Source: Treponema sp. (GTDB lineage: Bacteria; Spirochaetota; Spirochaetia; Treponematales; Treponemataceae). From it: 23,665 nt of DNA. A program made the position numbers and the translations under genes. Positions 15,106 through 23,616 of the stretch are shown piece after piece (position 1 is the stretch's first letter; each line of letters opens with the position of its first letter). The DNA lies in NCBI GenBank assembly GCA_016296205.1, contig JAEDJS010000032.1:1-23665 (forward strand), given 5' to 3'. The notes beneath the pieces are model-generated. The model ran no database searches, had not been told where the DNA came from, and saw nothing but the letters and a program-made list of their open reading frames with translations.

Positions 15106-15139
15106 ATACTGTTTATATTTAAAATGAGGTGAATATCGA

Positions 15140-15808
15140 ATGAAAAAACTTGGATTTCTGGCTGCATTGTTTTTTGCAGGAACATTTTCATTTGCTCAGA
15201 ATATTCTTACTGCTGCAGAATTTTTCCGCTCTGTAAGTGAAAATTACGGAACTATTAAAGATTACGAAGCTGATATAGGTATAAAAATCAATAAGCAGAA
15301 TATGGAAGGCCGCGTTAGTTTTAAACGTCCTGAAATGTTAAGAATAGATTTTTCTAATCCGGAAAATCAGGTAATTCTTTTTAGCGGTGATGATCTTGTG
15401 ATTTATCTTCCTGGCAGTTCTGCAATCCTGGAACAGTCGGTAAATAGTTCTGGCGGAGCAGGTGCAAATATGGCTACTCCTCAGGGACTTAATCTGCTTA
15501 ACAGACTTTATACAATTTCTTATGAAAGTGGTCAGAGTGCAGTTCCTCTTGATGAAGGCAGTGATGAAAACGTTGTTGTTCTTTTGCTCAGAAATAAAGT
15601 TGCAACAGAAGAATTTAAAAAGATTCGACTGTGCATCAATCCAAATACAAAATTAATTCGCAGAGTTGAAGCTACAACTGGAAATGCTGTAGTTTACTCC
15701 TTTGATTTTACAAATTACAAAATCAACTCGGATATTAGTGATCAGCGTTTTATGTATGATCCTCCATCTTCTGCAAATAATTACAAAAACTTCCTGTTCT
15801 CAGAATAG
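15140..15808 (+). CDS. lolA: LolA-like outer-membrane lipoprotein carrier
   Basis: The product is a periplasmic shuttle that carries lipoproteins from the inner membrane to the outer membrane. The 222-residue protein has a signal peptide (cleavage after Ala19, FSFA/Q) and the LolA fold signature: TAAEFFRSVSENYGTIKDYEADIGI, then VSFKRPEMLRIDFSNPENQVILFSGDDLVIYLP, the paired beta strands of the half-barrel. The Ser/Gly-rich stretch at residues 97-113 is a loop. The ATG is supported by GAGGTGA 7 nt upstream. It is followed 33 nt later by a rodZ-like gene, so both probably share the promoter at 15076. The family call is good, but small LolA-like proteins can have other hydrophobic cargo, so the exact partner is uncertain. 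Confidence 0.82.
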   Translation: MKKLGFLAALFFAGTFSFAQNILTAAEFFRSVSENYGTIKDYEADIGIKINKQNMEGRVSFKRPEMLRIDFSNPENQVILFSGDDLVIYLPGSSAILEQSVNSSGGAGANMATPQGLNLLNRLYTISYESGQSAVPLDEGSDENVVVLLLRNKVATEEFKKIRLCINPNTKLIRRVEATTGNAVVYSFDFTNYKINSDISDQRFMYDPPSSANNYKNFLFSE

Positions 15809-15841
15809 TTGGGGACGTTACAAAGAAATCAGGAGTTAAAA

Positions 15842-16960
15842 ATGGAAAGTTATGGCACACTTTTAAAGAAAGCCAGAGAAAGTAAATATCTTACAGTTGA
15901 GCAGGTTGAACGTGACACCACGATTAATGCTCATTATATTATTGGACTGGAAGAAGAAGATTCAACTGCCTTTCCTGGTGAACCTTACATGGTTGGTTTT
16001 CTTAGAAACTATGCAGAATATTTAGGCGTAAATACTCAGGAAGTGTTGAATCTTTATCATGCAAAACAGATTCAGGAATCTCCTGTGCCAGAAGGACTGC
16101 TTTTTAAACAGCGGCCTCCTTATGTTGTTCCTCTCATTGTGGCTGGAAGTGTTCTTGGTGCATTACTTATTGCAGTTCTTGTTTATTTTTTTGCATTCCA
16201 TCTGCCAAAAGTAAAAAGTGAGCATGAACAGATTATTGAACAGAATTCAAAGAGTCACCAGTATGAACTTGATGAAAAGGGTTTAACAAAACGAATTTAT
16301 AAAGGTGACCAGATTATTCTTCCTGCAGAAGACGGAAATATTATTCTTACTGTTGCAAATACTCTCGGCAGTTTGGGAATTGAAACTCCAAGCGGAATGC
16401 AGATGGTAGAGCTTAGCGAAGAAAGAGACATTGATGTTGATGCAGACGGAAAAAGTGAACTTATTGTTTATCTTAGCGACATTAGTAGTAAAGACGAAAG
16501 CCGTGGTGCCGAAGTTAGAATGATGACTCATCAGCGGGGTACAAAAACAAGTATTACTAATCCTGGAAAAATTGCTGCTATGAATTCAAATGATGATTCA
16601 ATTCCTTCAATTTATTCTATCAGCAAAACTACAAAGACAACATTTATTCTTGAAGATAACAGAGCTTATCCTTTTACTGTTAATATTATTTTCCGTGGCA
16701 GTTGTGTATTCCGTTACAGACCGGATAGAAAAGATAAGATTGAAGATTACTTTGTAAGTGGTGATGTTGTTAACTTTACTGCAAATAATTATGCAAGACT
16801 CTGGATGAGTAATGTTAACGCAATGAAGGTTCAGATTATTGCCAACGCTAAAACTTATGACCTTGAAGTTGGAAAAGCCGGACAGGTTCAGGCTGAAGAT
16901 GTAAAATGGGTTAAAGACAGTGACGGCAAATACAGACTTGTGGTTACAGAATTAGACTAA
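15842..16960 (+). CDS. RodZ-like helix-turn-helix membrane protein
   Basis: RodZ-family proteins link the MreB cytoskeleton to the cell envelope and shape the cell. The 372-residue product has a cytoplasmic HTH_25 domain (residues about 3-65, ESYGTLLKKARESKYLTVEQVERDT), a single transmembrane helix (95-119), a charged linker and a C-terminal periplasmic beta-rich region (about 270-370) resembling the RodZ DUF4115 domain. The linker between the helix and the C-terminal domain is longer than in E. coli RodZ. The ATG at 15842 is chosen because AGGAG (15831-15835) precedes it; an upstream in-frame TTG at 15809 has no Shine-Dalgarno. A terminator follows at 16968-17000. If the assignment is right, it would act in peptidoglycan synthesis or cell shape. 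Confidence 0.82.
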   Translation: MESYGTLLKKARESKYLTVEQVERDTTINAHYIIGLEEEDSTAFPGEPYMVGFLRNYAEYLGVNTQEVLNLYHAKQIQESPVPEGLLFKQRPPYVVPLIVAGSVLGALLIAVLVYFFAFHLPKVKSEHEQIIEQNSKSHQYELDEKGLTKRIYKGDQIILPAEDGNIILTVANTLGSLGIETPSGMQMVELSEERDIDVDADGKSELIVYLSDISSKDESRGAEVRMMTHQRGTKTSITNPGKIAAMNSNDDSIPSIYSISKTTKTTFILEDNRAYPFTVNIIFRGSCVFRYRPDRKDKIEDYFVSGDVVNFTANNYARLWMSNVNAMKVQIIANAKTYDLEVGKAGQVQAEDVKWVKDSDGKYRLVVTELD

Positions 16961-16967
16961 AGTAATT

Positions 16968-17000
16968 AAGGTCGCTCAATGATTTGAAGCGGCCTTTTTT
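16968..17000 (+). terminator. Intrinsic terminator after the rodZ-like gene
   Basis: AAGGTCGCT (16968-16976) and AGCGGCCTT (from 16988) form a stem with one G-T wobble, extended by CAA/TTG with a one-base bulge, followed by six T residues ending at 17000. Confidence 0.88.
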
Positions 17001-17040
17001 ATTGAATATAAAAAGTTGAATATATTAAGGAGTACTAATT

Positions 17041-18480
17041 ATGAATATAAAATTTTTTCTTGATCAGCATGGTTGTGCAAAAAATCAGGTAGATGGGGAA
17101 TTGATTGTTACTCAACTGGAAAAGGAAGGCTATGTTTTTACTCAGAATGCAGATGAAGCCGATTTAATAATTGTTAACAGTTGTGGTTTTATAAATAGTG
17201 CTAAACAGGAAAGTTTGGATAGTTTGCTCCAGGCCAGAAGTGCTTATCCGGATAAAAAAATTATTCTTGCCGGTTGTCTTGCAGAGCGTTATGCAGAAAG
17301 TTTTAAAAAGAGTTTGCCTGAAGCCGATGGAATTTTTGGTAACGGAAATATTGCTCTTGTGGGAGAAGTTGTAAAAAAAGTTCTGGAAGGAGAAAGAAAA
17401 ATTTCTATAAGTCCTCAAAATGGAGTTTGCTGCGGAGAACGTAAAACTCTTCTTGGATTTCCAGGAACTGCTTTTGTTAAAATTACTGAAGGTTGTAATA
17501 ATAACTGTTCTTTCTGTGCAATTCCAATTATTAGAGGAACACTTAGAAGCCGCCGTGCCAATGAAATCCTAGATGAAATCAGGGGGCTTGTAGAAAAAGG
17601 AATTTATGAAATCAATTTGATTGGTCAGGATCTTGCCGCTTATGGTGCCGGAAAAGACGATGATGTTTTTGGTGAAAAGACAAATTTCTATGATTATGTT
17701 TACGGTTCAAAAACAATAGAACAGGCGGAAGAAAAGGGAATTAAATTTCCATTAGCAAGGTTGATTGATGAAATATCAAAACTGGAAGGTAATTTTGTTG
17801 TTCGGCTGCTTTATATGCACCCTGATCATTTTAGTTTCCAGATTCTTGAAGCAATGAAGAAAGACAGCCGGTTCCTTCCATACTTTGATATTCCGTTCCA
17901 GAGTGGAAGTGACAGCATTATTTCTTCTATGAATAGAAAAGGCACTGGCAAAGAATATATTTCTCTTGTAAATAAAATACGAGAAGTGTTCCCGGATGCA
18001 TGTATCAGAACAACATTTCTTTGCGGATTCCCTGGTGAAACAGATAAGGATGCGGAAGAAACAGAGAAATTTCTTGAAGCGATTCAAAGTGACTGGAGTG
18101 GAAATTTCCCATACAGTCTGGAAGAAGACACACCGGCTTACAAATTTAAGAAAAGGGTTTCGCCTAAGAAAAGTGTTAAGCGCTCAGAAAGGTTGACTGA
18201 AATTCAGAATAAAATTACTTCTCAGCGGTTAGCTCAACGAGTTGGAAAAGAATACAGTGTTTTGATTGAAGAAGTGATTCAGAATGAAAGCGGAACTGAT
18301 GAAGGTTTGGCAATTGGTAGAGCCTGGTTTGAAGCTCCAGATGTGGATGGAAGTTTTGTTGTTCGTTATGACCTTGATGATAAAAATATTGCTAAGGATA
18401 TTGTTCCTGGAAAAGTAGTAAAAGTTAAAGCAACTGCTTCCAGTGAATTTGATCTAGACGGAGAATATTTTGGACAGTAA
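17041..18480 (+). CDS. rimO: Ribosomal protein S12 methylthiotransferase
   Basis: RimO is a radical-SAM enzyme that adds a methylthio group to a conserved aspartate of ribosomal protein S12. The 479-residue protein has the N-terminal UPF0004 domain with Cys12 (QHGCAKN), Cys48 (NSCG) and Cys79 (AGCLAERY) for the auxiliary cluster, the radical-SAM motif Cys152-x3-Cys156-x2-Cys159 (EGCNNNCSFC), and a TRAM domain near the C-terminus. IPIIRGTLRSRR fits RimO better than MiaB. There is an insertion after GQDLAAYGAG (about residues 205-235, DDVFGEKTNFYDYVYGSK) that is longer than in many homologues. AAGGAG (17027-17032) supports the ATG. The stop overlaps the TTG start of pcrA by 11 nt, so the two are co-transcribed. 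Confidence 0.93.
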   Translation: MNIKFFLDQHGCAKNQVDGELIVTQLEKEGYVFTQNADEADLIIVNSCGFINSAKQESLDSLLQARSAYPDKKIILAGCLAERYAESFKKSLPEADGIFGNGNIALVGEVVKKVLEGERKISISPQNGVCCGERKTLLGFPGTAFVKITEGCNNNCSFCAIPIIRGTLRSRRANEILDEIRGLVEKGIYEINLIGQDLAAYGAGKDDDVFGEKTNFYDYVYGSKTIEQAEEKGIKFPLARLIDEISKLEGNFVVRLLYMHPDHFSFQILEAMKKDSRFLPYFDIPFQSGSDSIISSMNRKGTGKEYISLVNKIREVFPDACIRTTFLCGFPGETDKDAEETEKFLEAIQSDWSGNFPYSLEEDTPAYKFKKRVSPKKSVKRSERLTEIQNKITSQRLAQRVGKEYSVLIEEVIQNESGTDEGLAIGRAWFEAPDVDGSFVVRYDLDDKNIAKDIVPGKVVKVKATASSEFDLDGEYFGQ

Positions 18481-20515
18481 AGAATATCTTTCTATTTTAA
18501 ATGATGCTCAAAAACAGGCTGTTGTTCACGAAGGAAAATCATTGTTAATTCTTGCGGGAGCGGGTTCTGGAAAAACTCGTGTTATTACTACAAAGATTGC
18601 ATATTTGATTCAAGAAAAACATGTCGCTCCCAGCAGTATCCTTGCGGTAACATTCACCAAAAAAGCTTCTCAGGAAATGAAGGAAAGAGCTGCAGCGCTG
18701 GAAGAAAAATCTCAATTTGCTCAAATCAGAACATTCCATTCCTTTGGTTCCTATTTTTTGCGTTTGTATTATGACCATGCCGGGCTTGATAAAAATTTTA
18801 CAGTTTACGATGATGATGATGTTATTACTCTTCTTTCAAAAGCCTGTCCTAATTTAACAAGACAGCAATGTTCAAAAGTATGTAATTCAATAAGCCGTGC
18901 AAAAGATTACTGCCTTAGTCCAGACAGTCTGGATTTACCATTAATAGACAGTGATCCCCGGTTTCCGGAATATTACGCCGCTTACGAAAAAAAATTGCGC
19001 TCAACTGGAAATGTGGATTTTGGTGATTTGATTATGCTGCCTTATTTGATTTTAAAAAATAATCCAAAAGTCAGAAGTCACATGCAGTATAAATTCAAAG
19101 TGATTATGGTTGATGAATATCAGGACAGTAACGTTGCTCAATTTTTGCTGTTAAAAGAACTGGTTGGCCGGGAAGATGGAAGTAATACTTACGTTTGTGT
19201 TGTCGGTGACGATGATCAGTCGATTTATAAATTCCGCGGTGCTGAAATTCAGAACATTTTGAATTTTAAAAAAGAATTTCCTGGTACCGACTTAATCAGG
19301 CTGGAAGAAAATTATCGCAGTTCACAGGAAATTCTTGACAATGCAGATTCTGTTGTCCGCAATAATTCTAACCGTTTGGGAAAAACTTTGATAAGTGTTA
19401 AGGGGAATGGGAAGAAACCGGTTCTTGTTTTTCTTCCAACCCAGGATGATGAAACTCAATTTACTGCAGACTTGATTCAAAATGCTTATGCAAAAGGTGT
19501 TCCATATTCAAGTTGGGCGGTGCTTTACAGAATGAATGCTCAGTCACTGGGATTTGAAACTGAATTCCTGCATCGTAAAATTCCTTACAAAATTATGGGT
19601 TCCCTAAGATTCTATCAGCGTGAAGAAATTAAAGATATTCTTGCATGGTTGAGTTTTCTTGCAAATCCAAAAGATGAAGTTGCTTTCCGTCGAATTGTAA
19701 ATAAACCAGCAAGGGGAGTGGGACCAACAAGTCAGGATAAAATTATAGATAACATTCCTGTTGTTTGTGCCGCTACAATTCTGGAAAGTGCAAAACAAGT
19801 TGAACTTTCAAAAAAGGCAAAAAAATCTGTTGATGAATTCTGCAATTTGTGTGAAGGTTTAATTGCAAAACTTCCATTGGGTGAAACAGATGCAGTAAGT
19901 TATGTGTTGAGTCAGGAAGCAAGTTTGGAAAGTCCGGAAAATGTTGAAGCTCCTGTGATGGTGGTAAAATCAAAAGAAAAAAAATTAAGTGATTTTGTTG
20001 CCCAAGTAATTCAATTAAGTGGATTGGAAAATTATTATAAAACTCAGGATGAAGAAACTAATACTCAAAAAGTAAATAACATGCAGGAGCTTGTGAACAG
20101 TGCAGTTTTGTATGAATACAGTGTGAATGGTCTCCTTGATTTTCTTGATCATATTGAACTTGACAGAACTCTTGAAGGCGAAAATGAAGATGAAAATAAA
20201 GATGCTGTAACATTAATTACTTTGCACAATACAAAAGGTCTGGAGTTTGACAGAGTAATCATTACAGGCTTGGAGTACGGAACTTTCCCGAGAGAAAATA
20301 AATTCGGAGATGATCTGGAAGAAGAAAGACGTCTGTTTTACGTTGGCATTACACGGGCAAGAAATGAATTGTATTACACAAGCTGTAGTCTCCGCAGAAT
20401 GTATGGCCGCTCAAATTATGTAAATCCAAGTCCTTTTCTTGCAGAGTTAAAGAAAAATCAGATTAGAGTTTTGGGGCAGGTTCCATTTGGTTTTAAATTT
20501 AACAATGAGGATTAG
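18470..20515 (+). CDS. pcrA: UvrD/PcrA/Rep-type superfamily 1 DNA helicase
   Basis: This is a 3'-5' DNA helicase for repair and replication restart. The 681-residue protein shows Walker A AGAGSGKT (29-36), motif Ia (TFTKKASQEM), Walker B DEYQD (215-219), motif III (GDDDQSIYKFRGA), motif IV (LEENYRSS), motif V (LHNTKGLEF) and motif VI (YVGITRARNELY), so all catalytic motifs are intact. The length fits PcrA/UvrD or Rep; which of these it is cannot be settled from one sequence. The start is TTG at 18470, inside the rimO 3' end, with GGAG at 18460-18463. There is no in-frame ATG nearby. A serine/glutamate-rich stretch near residues 475-510 is probably the flexible 2B linker. It ends 15 bp before the convergent lipoprotein gene with no terminator seen. 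Confidence 0.95.
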   Translation: MDSKEYLSILNDAQKQAVVHEGKSLLILAGAGSGKTRVITTKIAYLIQEKHVAPSSILAVTFTKKASQEMKERAAALEEKSQFAQIRTFHSFGSYFLRLYYDHAGLDKNFTVYDDDDVITLLSKACPNLTRQQCSKVCNSISRAKDYCLSPDSLDLPLIDSDPRFPEYYAAYEKKLRSTGNVDFGDLIMLPYLILKNNPKVRSHMQYKFKVIMVDEYQDSNVAQFLLLKELVGREDGSNTYVCVVGDDDQSIYKFRGAEIQNILNFKKEFPGTDLIRLEENYRSSQEILDNADSVVRNNSNRLGKTLISVKGNGKKPVLVFLPTQDDETQFTADLIQNAYAKGVPYSSWAVLYRMNAQSLGFETEFLHRKIPYKIMGSLRFYQREEIKDILAWLSFLANPKDEVAFRRIVNKPARGVGPTSQDKIIDNIPVVCAATILESAKQVELSKKAKKSVDEFCNLCEGLIAKLPLGETDAVSYVLSQEASLESPENVEAPVMVVKSKEKKLSDFVAQVIQLSGLENYYKTQDEETNTQKVNNMQELVNSAVLYEYSVNGLLDFLDHIELDRTLEGENEDENKDAVTLITLHNTKGLEFDRVIITGLEYGTFPRENKFGDDLEEERRLFYVGITRARNELYYTSCSLRRMYGRSNYVNPSPFLAELKKNQIRVLGQVPFGFKFNNED

Positions 20516-20530
20516 AAAATAAGTATGTTA

Positions 20531-21613
20531 TTAACCAAATGCAACTCTGCACCAGTTACTGATTGTTAAAAGATCGATTCCACAATTATTTAATGTTTTA
20601 TACAAACCGGAAACATCAATTTGAATTACTTCTGGTTCCTGCTGACTGTTTGTAAGAGTTAAATAATCATTTTCCAGACAATAGCGTATAATGTATTTGT
20701 CTGCACTGAAGTGATCACTTTGTCCAGCATTTGAGTAAAAGTAAATTTCATTTTGATTTATAACAAAGGAATCCCATTTCCAGTTATCAATTGTGTATGG
20801 AATGTAAGAGTCAACAGTGTAGTCCATGTAAGCAGGTTGATTTTGGTCTGGTGTAATAATTCCGGATTTTAATTCATTTAATTGGCCATCACTGTTTAAT
20901 TGGATTCCGATAAAAACTGCAGCACCTGTTTCTGATTTTTTTGAAGTAAATGTAAAATATTTGCAGCCTGTTTCCTTATCTGTAAATTTTTCTGCTGTCC
21001 ATTCTGATTCATTTGTTTCAGAAACTTTATTGATTTCCGGGAAAATGTATGAGTAAGTTTTATAATCAAAAAGTTTTTCCGAAACTAGAGAACCGTCTAC
21101 AAGAGAAAGAATTCCATTCTTTGTTGTGATTTGTGTAAAGACGCTTTCTGTTTCTGCATCAAATGGTGACCAGTCCTGGAACTCTTCGTAATAATCAACA
21201 GCATTCTTTTTGTACTTTTGAATTTTTTGGTCGTTGATTTTTTGAGGGAAAGAGTATGCCTGTTCAATCTGGAAAAGCTTGTTGTCGTTGAATGTAAAAA
21301 TCAACATATCATCCCAGCTTCCGCAAATGTAAGTAGAAACTTTTTCCAGTCGCTGAGTGTCTTGTTGAACTTCCAAAGCTGGTTCCCCCTGATAATCAAC
21401 TTCGGGAGCAAAAGAATTAGGATCCTTTACTTCTTCATCTGTGAATTCTTTTTCTGAATAATCATTTGAATTGTTGATAGAAAAAAATTTTGCTACCTGT
21501 TGGGGTGTCATTCCCCATTTTAAGTTTGGAAAATTTTCAATACTTTTTTCTGAACATGATGTGATTAGAATTGCGGTAAAAATTGCAGTAATTAATTTTA
21601 ATGATTTCTTCAA
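20531..21613 (-). CDS. Uncharacterised lipoprotein
   Basis: The 360-residue product has a lipoprotein signal ending in ITSC with Cys20, so it should be envelope-anchored. Just after it, FPNLKWGMTPQQVAKFF (28-44) matches a motif seen near the start of many small secreted lipoproteins (WGM followed by a QxV helix). The rest is rich in Asp, Asn, Ser and Tyr with many beta-strand-like stretches; I recognise no catalytic motif. The start is TTG at 21613, supported by AAGGAG 7 nt upstream on the minus strand; the first in-frame Met is residue 35. It is convergent with pcrA, and its promoter lies back-to-back with that of hflX. Confidence 0.82.
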   Translation of the reverse strand: MKKSLKLITAIFTAILITSCSEKSIENFPNLKWGMTPQQVAKFFSINNSNDYSEKEFTDEEVKDPNSFAPEVDYQGEPALEVQQDTQRLEKVSTYICGSWDDMLIFTFNDNKLFQIEQAYSFPQKINDQKIQKYKKNAVDYYEEFQDWSPFDAETESVFTQITTKNGILSLVDGSLVSEKLFDYKTYSYIFPEINKVSETNESEWTAEKFTDKETGCKYFTFTSKKSETGAAVFIGIQLNSDGQLNELKSGIITPDQNQPAYMDYTVDSYIPYTIDNWKWDSFVINQNEIYFYSNAGQSDHFSADKYIIRYCLENDYLTLTNSQQEPEVIQIDVSGLYKTLNNCGIDLLTISNWCRVAFG

Positions 21614-21633
21614 TTTGATTCTCCTTTTGTTTT

Positions 21634-21662
21634 ATCTTAGTTTAATTAATTGATTTATTCAA
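21634..21662 (-). promoter_or_regulatory. Promoter of the minus-strand lipoprotein gene
   Basis: On the minus strand, TTGAAT (21657-21662), an exact 17-bp spacer and TAAGAT (21634-21639) precede the gene. Its -35 is only 4 bp from the -35 of the hflX promoter, so the two are back-to-back. Confidence 0.7.
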
Positions 21663-21666
21663 CTTA

Positions 21667-21695
21667 TTGCGGATTAATCATACTTCTATTATAAT
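21667..21695 (+). promoter_or_regulatory. hflX promoter, leaderless type
   Basis: TTGCGG (21667-21672), an exact 17-bp spacer and a perfect TATAAT (21690-21695) end 7 nt before the ATG at 21703. Transcription should start at or within 1-2 nt of the start codon. Confidence 0.78.
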
Positions 21696-21702
21696 TGAAA
21701 TT

Positions 21703-22998
21703 ATGTACGAAGTTCGTGAGGAAGAAGAGCATAAGGTTCAGTGCTTTCTTGTAGCCGGCCCTGCCAGAAAAGACGAAACAGGTGAGCCTTATGAATTAAA
21801 AGGTCTTGTTGATACTCTTGGAATGGAAACCTGCGGAGTTCTTGTGCTTAACAGAATTGAACAGAATCCAGTTTACGGAATGGGTTCTGGTAAAGCACAG
21901 GAAATTGCAAATAAGGCAAAGGAATGTTTTGCGGAATGTATTATTTTTGATTTTAATTTAGAGAGCCGCAAACAGCGTAACTGGGAAAAATTAACAAATA
22001 TTCCGTGTTTTGACCGCAACGAAGTTATTCTAAGAATTTTTGCAGACAGGGCTCAGACTAAAGAAGCTGTTCTTCAGGTTGAACTTGCAAAGCTTGTTTA
22101 CTCTCTTCCACGGTTAAGCCACATGTACGGTAGCATGGCAAGACAGCGTGGTGGAAATTATGGAGCAAAGGGGAGTGGTGAAACTCAACTTGAACTTGAC
22201 CGTCGCCAGGTAGAGGATAAAATTATTGCCATTAAAAAAGAACTGGAACAGGTTGAACAGACTCGTGACACTCAACGTAAGCAAAGAGAAAAAACTGCTG
22301 CTGCAACTTGCGCACTTGTTGGCTACACAAATGCCGGAAAATCAAGCTTACTGAATGCACTTACTGGAGCAGATGTTTTTGTAGAAAATAAATTGTTTGC
22401 AACTCTTGATCCAACTACAAGACGACTGGAATTGCCGGAAGGAAATTCAATTCTTTTAACAGACACTGTAGGTTTTATTTCAAATCTTCCTCATACTTTA
22501 ATCAACGCATTTAAATCAACTTTGGAAGAAGCGGCTCTGGCTCAACTTTTGCTGATTGTTGTAGATGCCTCCGATGAACATTGTAAGCAGCAGTATGATC
22601 AGGTTATTAAAGTTCTTACAGAAATCAATGCGGATAATGTTCCAAGACAAATAGTTCTTAACAAATGTGATCTTCTGAATAATGATCAGGTTAAGCTTGC
22701 TGAACTTGATGCATTGTTCCCGGGAGCAGTTCATGTAAGTGCAAAACAGCAGATTGGATTTGAAGAACTTTTATCTATTGTAACAGAGAGACTTCTTGGT
22801 GTTGTTAGAGTTTATCATCTTCCGTTAAGCAGGTCTGACATTGTTGCCATGATTCGTAAGAATGGAACTGTAATTACAGAAGAATGGAAAAATGAATTTG
22901 TTGAAGTTTCTGCCCGAGTTCCAGGTGAATATGACAAAGACGGAAAACCCACTAGCAGAACTCTTGCCCTGCTGGATGAGTTTCTTATTAAGGAATAA
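21703..22998 (+). CDS. hflX: HflX ribosome-associated GTPase
   Basis: HflX is a ribosome-binding GTPase that can split or rescue stalled 70S ribosomes under stress. The 431-residue protein has the N-terminal HflX nucleotide-binding region (GMGSGKAQEIA, 59-69), the RAQTKEAVLQVELAKL helices, GGNYGAKGSGETQLE with basic residues after it, a P-loop GYTNAGKSS (207-215), G3 DTVGF (254-258) and G4 NKCD (320-323). The length fits the family. An in-frame TTG at 21667 would add 12 residues but lies in the -35 box, so the ATG at 21703 is used. No Shine-Dalgarno precedes it. The FliL-like gene follows with a 3-nt gap. Confidence 0.95.
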   Translation: MYEVREEEEHKVQCFLVAGPARKDETGEPYELKGLVDTLGMETCGVLVLNRIEQNPVYGMGSGKAQEIANKAKECFAECIIFDFNLESRKQRNWEKLTNIPCFDRNEVILRIFADRAQTKEAVLQVELAKLVYSLPRLSHMYGSMARQRGGNYGAKGSGETQLELDRRQVEDKIIAIKKELEQVEQTRDTQRKQREKTAAATCALVGYTNAGKSSLLNALTGADVFVENKLFATLDPTTRRLELPEGNSILLTDTVGFISNLPHTLINAFKSTLEEAALAQLLLIVVDASDEHCKQQYDQVIKVLTEINADNVPRQIVLNKCDLLNNDQVKLAELDALFPGAVHVSAKQQIGFEELLSIVTERLLGVVRVYHLPLSRSDIVAMIRKNGTVITEEWKNEFVEVSARVPGEYDKDGKPTSRTLALLDEFLIKE

Positions 22999-23001
22999 AA
23001 A

Positions 23002-23496
23002 ATGGATTTTGAAAAACTAAATAAATATCTGCTGATTTGTGCTGGTGCAGTTTTTGCATTTATTTTGATTACAGTAACATCATTTAAATTAACTAATAGG
23101 GGGAAGATGGATGAATACCGCAAACAAGATCCAAGTCCCGAAAAGGTTGTTAATTTAAGCGCCAGAAAAAATGATAAAGTAAGTGCCTATACTGCTCTTG
23201 GAGAAATTCGGGCGGTAACAAAAGACGCTGCAGAAAGTGGTAAAAAAGGTATTGTTTGTGTAAGACCATGGTTCAGTTATCCGGAAGGTGATTCTGTTAT
23301 GTTTGAAGAACTGAGTGATAAGAACAGAAAAATAAAATTGATTTTTTCGGAATATTTTGGTCAGTTTACCACAAAGGAATTGTATTCCCGGGGCGAAAAA
23401 AAAGTAAAGGAAGATTTACTTGAGTTGATTAATGAAGAATTAGTTCTAGGAAAAATAACAGGCGTCTACTTTGACGCATACATCTTCCTGGAATGA
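23002..23496 (+). CDS. FliL-like single-pass membrane protein
   Basis: The 164-residue product has one N-terminal transmembrane helix (about 8-28) and a periplasmic domain. ENRK/DKNRKIKLIFSEYFGQFT followed by LLELINEELVLGKITGVYFDAYIFLE matches the layout of FliL C-terminal domains, where helices lead into a final beta strand of the LGKxxxVYF type. FliL stabilises the flagellar stator ring; here a flagellar role is inference, and a general FliL-fold membrane protein is possible. It sits 3 nt after hflX, with AAGGA (22990-22994) inside the end of hflX as ribosome-binding site. Its TGA lies within GGAATGAC, the first bases of the repeat array, so the C-terminus may have been set by repeat insertion. 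Confidence 0.7.
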   Translation: MDFEKLNKYLLICAGAVFAFILITVTSFKLTNRGKMDEYRKQDPSPEKVVNLSARKNDKVSAYTALGEIRAVTKDAAESGKKGIVCVRPWFSYPEGDSVMFEELSDKNRKIKLIFSEYFGQFTTKELYSRGEKKVKEDLLELINEELVLGKITGVYFDAYIFLE

Positions 23497-23524
23497 CGCC
23501 GGGGTGTGTGTCATCCTGAAAAAA

Positions 23525-23588
23525 TGTCATCCTGAACTAGATTCAGGAGCTCTCTTGTAAGGAGATTCCGGATCAGGTCCGGAATGAC
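23525..23588. repeat. Structured intergenic repeat, right-end copy 1 (64 bp)
   Basis: This copy belongs to the family at 921-984 and has the same length. Outer ends TGTCAT and ATGAC, first dyad CCTGAA/TTCAGG and third dyad TTCCGG/CCGGAA are kept. The middle hairpin differs (TCTC, loop, GAGA), and one base is lost and one gained, leaving 64 bp. Half-copies reading TGTCATCCTGAA precede each core (23509-23520 and 23600-23611). Confidence 0.9.
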
Positions 23589-23616
23589 GCCCGAGTGTGT
23601 GTCATCCTGAAAAAAA

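Noticed and set aside
15809..15841. TTG start adding 11 residues to the RodZ-like protein
   Set aside because: No Shine-Dalgarno precedes it; AGGAG precedes the ATG at 15842, and the HTH domain begins just after that Met.
21667..21702. In-frame TTG start adding 12 residues to HflX
   Set aside because: The TTG lies in the -35 hexamer and would be upstream of the transcription start; HflX homology begins after the ATG at 21703.
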